Assembly: GCA_964477875.1 (NCBI GenBank)
Contig: CAYZFR010000123.1
Coordinates: 1-11,825 of the forward strand
Source: Kuafuiihalomonas sp964477875
GTDB taxonomy: Bacteria; Myxococcota; Kuafuiibacteriia; Kuafuiibacteriales; Kuafuiibacteriaceae
Length of the DNA stretch: 11,825 bases
Direction: 5' to 3'
Positions 7,115 through 11,825 of the stretch are shown here, piece after piece. Position 1 is the first letter of the stretch. The number at the start of each line of letters is the position of its first letter. Both the position numbers and the translations under genes were made by a program. The notes beneath the pieces were generated by a model. The model did not search any database, was not told the origin of the DNA, and saw only the letters and a program-made list of their open reading frames with translations.

Positions 7115-8484
7115 CGAAGCTGGTGGAAGGCTCGGTGAGACGCCATCTGCTGGAGCTGACCCTTCCCATGACGGTGGGTCTGCTCGCGATGATGAGCAAA
7201 AACCTGGTCGACACCTACTTCGTCGCGCAGCTCGGCACCGAAGAGCTGTCCGGAATCAGCTTCGCCTTTCCCATCATCCTGCTCTTGATGAGCGTGGCCA
7301 TCGGTCTCGCCAGCGGCTCCACGAGCGTCGTCTCTCGAGCCGCCGGTGAGGGCGACACGAGCCAGGTGCGCCGCCGCTGCACCGACGCCCTCACCCTGTC
7401 CTTTCTGATGGTCGGCGTGGCCGGGGCGCTGGGCCTCGCGACCTGCCGGCCGTTGTTCTTCGCCTTGGGCGCCCGAGGGCCCGTGCTAGAGCACGTGGTC
7501 GCCTACATGCAGCCCTGGTACCTCGGTCTGGTGGCCCTCGTGTGCCCGGTCGTGGGCAACGGCCTGTTGCGGGCCAACGGCGAAGCGCGCTTGCCAGGCG
7601 TGATCATGGTGCTGAGCGCCCTGCTCAACGTCGTCCTCGATCCGCTGCTGATCTTTGGTCTGCTCGGCTTTCCTCGGCTGGGCATCGCCGGCGCCTCGGT
7701 CTCGACGGTGGTCAGCAACCTGGCGATGAGCGTGGTCGTCCTATGGCTTTTGGGTCGCAAGGGACTGCTCACCCTCCGCGCGTCCCCCTGGGCCGAGGTC
7801 GCCGACTCGTGGCGTCGGATCACCGTCATCGCCGTCCCGGCGGCGGGCGCCAACACCGTCAACCCTCTGGGCCTGGCGCTGGTCACGGGCTTGCTGGCGC
7901 GAATCGGACCCGAGAGCGTCGCGGGGTTTGGGGTCGCGACGAAGATCGAGAGCCTGTGCGCGATCATGTTGTTCGCGCTGTCGGCGGCCATCGGCCCCCT
8001 GGTGGGCCAAAACTATGGAGCCGGGCGGCCTGACCGAGTCGACCGGAGCGTGAAAGTCGGCTTTCAGATGTGCCTGGTGTGGGGCGTTGGCACCGCGCTG
8101 CTGGTGGCGGTGGCAGCACCGGTGGTCGTGCCGCTGTTCGACGCTTCGAACACGGTGCAGGAGGTGGCGATCCGTTATCTGTGGATGGTCCCCATCACCT
8201 TCGGCGGCTACGGGATGAATATCGTGCAGTGCGCCGTCTTCAACAGCCTGGGCCGCCCCCTCTTGGGCACCCTCACCACCCTGCTCCGGATGCTGATCTA
8301 CGTTCCGGCCGCGGCCGCTTTGATGACGGTGTTCGGGTCGACGGGCGTGTTCGTTGGGGCCGCGGTCGGCAACCTGGCCGGCGGCCTGTTCGCGTGGATG
8401 GGTTCGCGGTGGCTGGCGGCTCGGATCGGCGCCCGCCCGAGCTCGCGACCTGACGAGCATCCGACGACAGCGGCCGCCGCCTGA
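7111..8484 (+). CDS. MATE-family (MOP superfamily) transporter
   Basis: This 457-residue, very hydrophobic inner-membrane protein has about 12 predicted membrane spans in two halves, as in MATE multidrug/toxin antiporters (typically 440-470 residues). The N-terminal half starts with a basic stretch, then ELTLPMTVGLLAMMSKNLVD and TYFVAQLGTEELSGISFAFP, characteristic of the family's first two helices. The second half restarts around residue 225 with ITVIAVPAAGANTVNPLGLA, and GPLVGQNYGAGRPDRVDRSV (about 294-313) is the usual loop after the second repeat's helix pair. MATE pumps export cationic or lipophilic compounds using a Na+ or H+ gradient; the substrate here cannot be read from sequence. 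Its start overlaps the mpl stop (ATGA), so expression is tied to a murein-recycling gene, which is unusual for a drug pump and may hint at a cell-envelope substrate (inference). It is convergent with the next gene, with a 3-base gap. Confidence 0.92.
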   Translation: MTKLVEGSVRRHLLELTLPMTVGLLAMMSKNLVDTYFVAQLGTEELSGISFAFPIILLLMSVAIGLASGSTSVVSRAAGEGDTSQVRRRCTDALTLSFLMVGVAGALGLATCRPLFFALGARGPVLEHVVAYMQPWYLGLVALVCPVVGNGLLRANGEARLPGVIMVLSALLNVVLDPLLIFGLLGFPRLGIAGASVSTVVSNLAMSVVVLWLLGRKGLLTLRASPWAEVADSWRRITVIAVPAAGANTVNPLGLALVTGLLARIGPESVAGFGVATKIESLCAIMLFALSAAIGPLVGQNYGAGRPDRVDRSVKVGFQMCLVWGVGTALLVAVAAPVVVPLFDASNTVQEVAIRYLWMVPITFGGYGMNIVQCAVFNSLGRPLLGTLTTLLRMLIYVPAAAALMTVFGSTGVFVGAAVGNLAGGLFAWMGSRWLAARIGARPSSRPDEHPTTAAAA

Positions 8485-8491
8485 GGCTCAG
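8479..8491. repeat. Small palindrome at second convergent stop-codon junction
   Basis: CTGAG-G-CTCAG (8481-8491) spans the transporter stop TGA (8482-8484) and the acyltransferase stop (TCA 8488-8490 on this strand). A TGA facing a TCA always forms the inner part of such a palindrome, so only the extra flanking matches are informative. GCCTGAGGCTC (8479-8489) is the reverse complement of 3438-3448. There is no T-run, so terminator function is unproven. Confidence 0.3.
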
Positions 8492-9780
8492 ACCGGGGGC
8501 GCCGAGATCTGGGGGAGGAGATCTTCTCCGTACCGGGGCAGCGCATGCTCGCCGCTGGCGGCGAGGTCGTCGTCGCCGGGGCCTTCGTGGCCGAAGGCCT
8601 CGTGAGCATACTTCTCCTTCACGAAGTCGGGGAACATCTTGGTCGGGTCGAGAAAGCTCTCGTCCTGCTCGTACCGTGAGGTGAAGGAGACGTGGAGGTC
8701 GGCTCGGGTGCCGACGAGCAAGAAGTAGTAGGGCAGCGTCAGCTCCCAGGGGTGGCAGGAGATGACGGCCGGAATGCCGTTCATGGAGATCTTCTCTCTG
8801 CCCACGGGGAGGCTGCTCACGAGGACGTCGACCTGCTTGCGATAGTGGCTGACCAGGCGCGCGAAGGCCCGATCGGGCATTCGGCCCAGAGCCCAGGACT
8901 GGGCGGCCGAGGTCCCCCAGTTGAGCATCGGGTTCTTGGTCTGTTTGGTGAGCTGCTGAAGGAGGGAGCCGACGTCTCCCCGGACCACCTTGCAAAGGAA
9001 GACGCCGTATTTGTTGCGGCCCTGCAAGAACGGGAAGTAGGCGGTCATCCCAATGTTCAGACGCTCGCGGTCGGGGTGACGACGAAAGACCTCGCTGATG
9101 ACCATGGCGCTGGTCATCAGGTTGAAGGAGCCGCGCAGCTTGCTCTTCATGCCCCGGAGCGGCTTGGCGTCCCAAAGGGCGAGGCCTCGGGTGAGGGGCC
9201 CGCTGGGAAGGTTCTTTCGCAAGCGCCCGCGCCAGACGAGCCGCCGGGCGGTCCGAGGCAGGGCCATGATCTCGGGAAGAAGGGGCGGCGGCGCGGGCAC
9301 GTTGCGGTAGGGCACGAGCGGCGGGTTGGGATCGAACAGGCCCCGGAGCGCGCCCCACATGCCCACGCCGTCGGTCTGCATGTGGTTCCAGACGACGCGG
9401 ATCTTCCCCTTTTGCTCGGCGTCCAAGTAGACGCCGGGGCGGGGCTTCAGGAGGTCGTCGACGGTGACCTGCGGAGCCTCTCGAAAGTGAACCTGCTTGC
9501 CGCTGAAGTCCGCCACCTCCCGAAAAACCTGGGTGACCTCGGGGTCCTCGTTGAGCTGGCGATCCATCCGCTCGTAGAAGGTCTGCTTGAAGGCCTCGTC
9601 GGCGGCGGGCGAAACGTGAATGGTGAGGTCCATGTTGGAAGCCTCCCACTCCGACTTGCCGTAGAGCGCCATGTAGCGGTCTTCGGAGCCGGTCAGACGA
9701 CGTTTGAGGTAGTCCCGGGCGGCGAGCAGGCCGCCCCCGGACAGCATGGCGATGGAGGGCAACAGCAATGGGTCCGGCAT
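8488..9780 (-). CDS. Condensation / wax-ester-synthase-like CoA-dependent acyltransferase fold protein
   Basis: This 430-residue protein appears to belong to the chloramphenicol-acetyltransferase-like superfamily that includes WS/DGAT enzymes and NRPS condensation domains. The main evidence is WNHMQTDGVGMW (131-142), which aligns with the HHxxxDG active-site motif: catalytic-position His133, Asp137 and Gly138 are kept, while the first His is Asn132. It is placed a third of the way along the chain, as in the family. A second domain after about residue 220 has RNKYGVFLCKV and then DVLVSSLPVG, compatible with the C-terminal half of such enzymes. Residues about 5-22 are hydrophobic and could help membrane association; no clear signal-peptide cleavage site is seen. 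Such enzymes transfer acyl groups from CoA or carrier proteins to alcohols or amines; the substrate is unknown. ATG 9780 has only a weak upstream GAGA. It is divergent from the protease gene. Family assignment rests mainly on one motif, so moderate confidence. Confidence 0.6.
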   Translation of the reverse strand: MPDPLLLPSIAMLSGGGLLAARDYLKRRLTGSEDRYMALYGKSEWEASNMDLTIHVSPAADEAFKQTFYERMDRQLNEDPEVTQVFREVADFSGKQVHFREAPQVTVDDLLKPRPGVYLDAEQKGKIRVVWNHMQTDGVGMWGALRGLFDPNPPLVPYRNVPAPPPLLPEIMALPRTARRLVWRGRLRKNLPSGPLTRGLALWDAKPLRGMKSKLRGSFNLMTSAMVISEVFRRHPDRERLNIGMTAYFPFLQGRNKYGVFLCKVVRGDVGSLLQQLTKQTKNPMLNWGTSAAQSWALGRMPDRAFARLVSHYRKQVDVLVSSLPVGREKISMNGIPAVISCHPWELTLPYYFLLVGTRADLHVSFTSRYEQDESFLDPTKMFPDFVKEKYAHEAFGHEGPGDDDLAASGEHALPRYGEDLLPQISAPPV

Positions 9781-9811
9781 CGCTGTCTCAGGGTAACATG
9801 CGGGCCTCGCA

Positions 9812-9826
9812 CCCGTAGATAACGGG
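9812..9826. repeat. Inverted repeat, possible operator for the acyltransferase gene
   Basis: CCCGT and ACGGG form a perfect 5-bp inverted repeat around AGATA. It lies 32-46 bases upstream of the acyltransferase ATG on the - strand, where a promoter or operator would be expected. The short arms make a chance origin quite possible. Confidence 0.3.
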
Positions 9827-9884
9827 AAAGACCTGACGACGTGGGAAGGAGCTCATTCGCCAGCTCAAATTTCTGAGGGAACGA

Positions 9885-9930
9885 CATGAGAGAGGGAAGA
9901 CCCCAGGCCCTCCTTGGGTTGACTCTCATG
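9885..9930. repeat. Nested inverted repeat upstream of the protease gene
   Basis: The outer arms CATGAGAG (9885-9892) and CTCTCATG (9923-9930) are perfectly complementary over 8 bp. Inside them CCCAGG (9902-9907) can pair with CCTTGGG (9912-9918) apart from one bulged T, closing a 4-base loop. The structure ends 45 bases before the protease ATG. It could be an RNA leader hairpin if transcription begins upstream, or a dyad-symmetric operator, since a TTGACT -35-like box (9919-9924) overlaps its right arm. Confidence 0.45.
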
Positions 9931-9975
9931 CCCGAAGCGATTGGTTACCCCCAAATCCGAACCGGACGACGTAAA

Positions 9976-11825
9976 ATGCAGCGACTCCTCATTCTGGCCG
10001 CCCTGGCCTTCAGCCTCCCCGCTTTCGCGAAGCCAGCGGATCTTCACACGCCGGTTCCCATGGATCCGGAGCTGTTCGGTCTGTGGCTTTGGGATGGGAC
10101 GCCGGCCGCCCCGACCCCGACGCCGGTCGAGGCGGTGCCGGAGCGGATGAACCGAGCCTGGGAGCGCTTCCAGTCGGCCACCCCGGGTCAATGGCACACG
10201 ACCTGGGTCCGGCAGAGCCCCAGCTTCGTCTTGGGCGGCTCGATCCCGGCGCCGGGTGCGGTGGCCAACGCCGAGCGCGCCGCGGAGGCGGCCCGAGAGA
10301 TCCTGACTCGTCACGTGGACCTGTTGGCCCCCGGCGCGGCGGCGAGCGACTTCGTCTTGGTCGCCAACCACCTCAACGAAGCGGGGGACTACCGCACCGT
10401 CGGCTTCGAGCAGACGTACCGTGGCCTGCCGGTGGTCGGCGGCCACCTGAGTGTCCGGATCAAGAACGACCGGATCTTCGCGCTGTCGTCTCAGGCCGTG
10501 CCTTTCGTCGATCTGCAGATCGACAACAGGACCCTGGCGCCCGCCAAGGCCAAGGCGGCGGCCAAGAGCTGGATCGCGTCGCTGCGCGGCGGCGAGCCCC
10601 GCGCCGAGGACGTCGATGGGCCCATGATTCTACCCTTCGCGAAGGAGGACGGGCGGCTCCAGTTCGAGCGCGTCCTGAAGGTCCGGCTGGAGAGCTTCGA
10701 GCCCCTGGAGTTCTGGGACGTCTTCATCCGAGCCAGCAACGGCGCCCCGGTGGCTCGGCGGCAGACCCTGAAGTTCATCGACGGAGAGGTTCGGTTTCGG
10801 ACCCCCGACGGCAACCCCCAAGCCGGACGCGTCACCGAGGCCGCCCGCGAAGTGACCCTGACCGGCCAGATCGCAAGCGACGCCCCCTTCACCGTTCAGC
10901 TCGACGGCCAGGGCCAGTTCTCGACCATCGGCAGCGAGCCGGTCGTTCTGAGCAACCCAACCCAGACCGCCATCGACCTCGGCGGCGGTCCGATCACCAG
11001 CGGCCTGTCCAGCCCAACGGTCCGGGTAGCGGACATCGGCAACGGCAGCCCAACGCCGATCGAAGGTGAGATCGCGGACGGTGGCGTGCTGGAGGTCGAC
11101 TTCCAGAGCGACCAGTTCAATGACGCCGTCCTGAACACTTATCTCTCCACCTTGGACGTCCGCGCCCGAATCCTCGATCTGATCCCAAACCTCGGTTGGT
11201 TGGTGAACAATCAACAGCTGGCGCTCAGCAACTTCACCAATTCCTGCAACGCGGTCTCGACCGGCCAGTTCATCATCATGTTCCGCGCCGGTAACGGCTG
11301 CGAGAACACCGGTCTCCTCGACGACGTGGTCTTTCACGAGTTCGGCCACACCGTGCACGCGCAGTCCTTGATCCGCAGCGTGGGCAGCTTCGACAGCGCT
11401 CACAGCGAAGGTCTCAGCGACTACATCGCGGCTACCCTGACCGATGACTCGTCGATCGGCGAGGGCATCCGTTTCACCACCCAGCCCATACGCGAGACCG
11501 ACCCGGCAAACTCGGTGCTTTGGTCTCAGGTTCAGAACTCCCAGGTGCCCCACACCCGCGGCCTGACCTACGCCGGCGCCATGTGGGACCTGCGAGCCGC
11601 CCTGCAGGCGAAGCTGGGGGAAGAAGCAGGTACCCGGGCCGTGGACCTGCTGTGGTTCGAGACGCTGCGCCGCGCGAACGGCATTCCAACCACCTTCGAG
11701 GAGACGATCGCGGCCGACGACGATGACGGAGACCTCTCCAACGGGACGCCGAACTTCTGCGAGATCTTCGAGGCCTTCGACGAGCACGAGCTGGTGTTCA
11801 CGAGCGCCTTCGAGAGCGGCACCGG
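9976..11825 (+). CDS. Secreted zinc metalloprotease precursor, FTP propeptide plus gluzincin domain (partial, runs off right edge)
   Basis: This is the first 616 codons of a secreted metalloprotease; the frame stays open to the window end. A Sec signal peptide MQRLLILAALAFSLPAFA (1-18) ends in an AFA cleavage site before Lys19. Residues about 100-175 resemble the FTP propeptide domain of thermolysin/fungalysin precursors, with GFEQTYRGLPVVGGHLSVRI centred near 144-160. The catalytic domain begins around 380; HEFGH (454-458) supplies two zinc ligands and the catalytic Glu455, and Glu478 in SEGLSDY lies exactly 20 residues after the second His, the gluzincin spacing of thermolysin-like enzymes. 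DGDLSNGTPNFCEIF near the right edge matches C-terminal regions of M36-like bacterial peptidases. ATG 9976 is preferred for the signal peptide and codon usage; in-frame ATGs at 9930 and 9886 (the latter after GAGGGA at 9875-9880) would lengthen the n-region. The propeptide presumably keeps the enzyme inactive until export. Substrate and any C-terminal sorting domain are unknown. Confidence 0.9.
   Translation, partial: MQRLLILAALAFSLPAFAKPADLHTPVPMDPELFGLWLWDGTPAAPTPTPVEAVPERMNRAWERFQSATPGQWHTTWVRQSPSFVLGGSIPAPGAVANAERAAEAAREILTRHVDLLAPGAAASDFVLVANHLNEAGDYRTVGFEQTYRGLPVVGGHLSVRIKNDRIFALSSQAVPFVDLQIDNRTLAPAKAKAAAKSWIASLRGGEPRAEDVDGPMILPFAKEDGRLQFERVLKVRLESFEPLEFWDVFIRASNGAPVARRQTLKFIDGEVRFRTPDGNPQAGRVTEAAREVTLTGQIASDAPFTVQLDGQGQFSTIGSEPVVLSNPTQTAIDLGGGPITSGLSSPTVRVADIGNGSPTPIEGEIADGGVLEVDFQSDQFNDAVLNTYLSTLDVRARILDLIPNLGWLVNNQQLALSNFTNSCNAVSTGQFIIMFRAGNGCENTGLLDDVVFHEFGHTVHAQSLIRSVGSFDSAHSEGLSDYIAATLTDDSSIGEGIRFTTQPIRETDPANSVLWSQVQNSQVPHTRGLTYAGAMWDLRAALQAKLGEEAGTRAVDLLWFETLRRANGIPTTFEETIAADDDDGDLSNGTPNFCEIFEAFDEHELVFTSAFESGT

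Larger units (their letters stand above)
9781..9975. promoter_or_regulatory. Divergent intergenic region between acyltransferase and protease genes
   Basis: These 195 bases separate two divergent starts and contain no supported gene. They are less GC-biased than the flanking genes; in the protease frame, third positions of the 29 codons upstream of ATG 9976 are only about half G/C, far below the gene itself. The region holds an inverted repeat CCCGT-AGATA-ACGGG (9812-9826), a nested inverted repeat (9885-9930), and a near-direct repeat ACCTGACGACGT (9831-9842) / ACCGGACGACGT (9961-9972). TTGACT at 9919-9924 resembles a -35 box, but no good -10 follows at 16-18 bases. Confidence 0.5.

Noticed and set aside
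8273..9649. Alternative - strand frame (458 codons) overlapping both the acyltransferase and the transporter
   Set aside because: It runs into the oppositely oriented transporter gene and encodes Arg/Pro-rich low-complexity sequence; no frameshift is needed to explain either real gene.
8692..9822. Long + strand open frame (376 codons) opposite the acyltransferase
   Set aside because: It is antisense to a gene with a recognisable active-site motif, has no family resemblance, and its composition is that of a reverse-frame shadow.
9919..9947. Sigma-70 promoter for the protease based on TTGACT
   Set aside because: The -35-like box is good, but nothing resembling TATAAT lies 16-18 bases downstream, so I do not call it a promoter.
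10630..11787. Long - strand open frame (385 codons) opposite the protease
   Set aside because: The + strand frame carries a signal peptide, FTP-like segment and HEFGH...E zinc site; the antisense frame carries nothing recognisable.
1..11825. CRISPR array, insertion sequence, tRNA/rRNA gene, toxin-antitoxin or defence island
   Set aside because: No regularly spaced DNA repeats, transposase motifs, terminal inverted repeats, tRNA-like folds or known defence-protein motifs were seen when reading both strands.

Overview
The window is GC-rich DNA from a bacterial chromosome. It carries nine densely packed protein genes, with a possible tenth clipped at the left edge. I see no RNA gene, insertion sequence, CRISPR array, phage module or recognisable defence system. 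The composition, with strong G/C preference at third codon positions, a cytoplasmic eukaryote-like Ser/Thr kinase carrying a helical-repeat region, and a secreted FTP-type zinc metalloprotease, fits Myxococcota or a related 'deltaproteobacterial' lineage. That placement is an inference from style, not from a marker gene.

Left block, + strand (104-3433): a QueD/PTPS-family protein with an internal insertion, cysteinyl-tRNA synthetase (cysS), a DUF971 protein and a sulfotransferase. Gaps are 20, 10 and 39 bases, so the first three or four genes could share a transcript, though their functions are not obviously linked. The sulfotransferase ends tail-to-tail, 9 bases away, with a 738-residue kinase on the - strand (3443-5659). 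The kinase has an inverted layout: an N-terminal solenoid of about 15 units of 13 residues, then TPR-like repeats, a Ser/Pro linker, and the catalytic domain at the C-terminus.

Middle block (5747-8484, +): mpl, a murein-tripeptide recycling ligase, overlaps by 4 bases (ATGA) with a MATE-family transporter. The kinase and mpl are divergent across 87 bases. The transporter is convergent, with a 3-base gap, with a CoA-dependent acyltransferase-like gene on the - strand (8488-9780), which carries a variant NHxxxDG motif.

Right block: a 195-base divergent intergenic region holds two inverted repeats, one of them nested. It separates the acyltransferase from a secreted metalloprotease precursor (9976 to the right edge, no stop reached). 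The protease has a signal peptide, an FTP-like propeptide domain, and HEFGH plus a Glu at gluzincin spacing.

Most of this is housekeeping or ordinary accessory content. The most unusual items are the 13-residue-period solenoid kinase, the mpl-MATE coupling, the NHxxxDG acyltransferase, and the nested inverted repeat before the protease. I do not see a clear, coherent undescribed multi-gene system and do not claim one.
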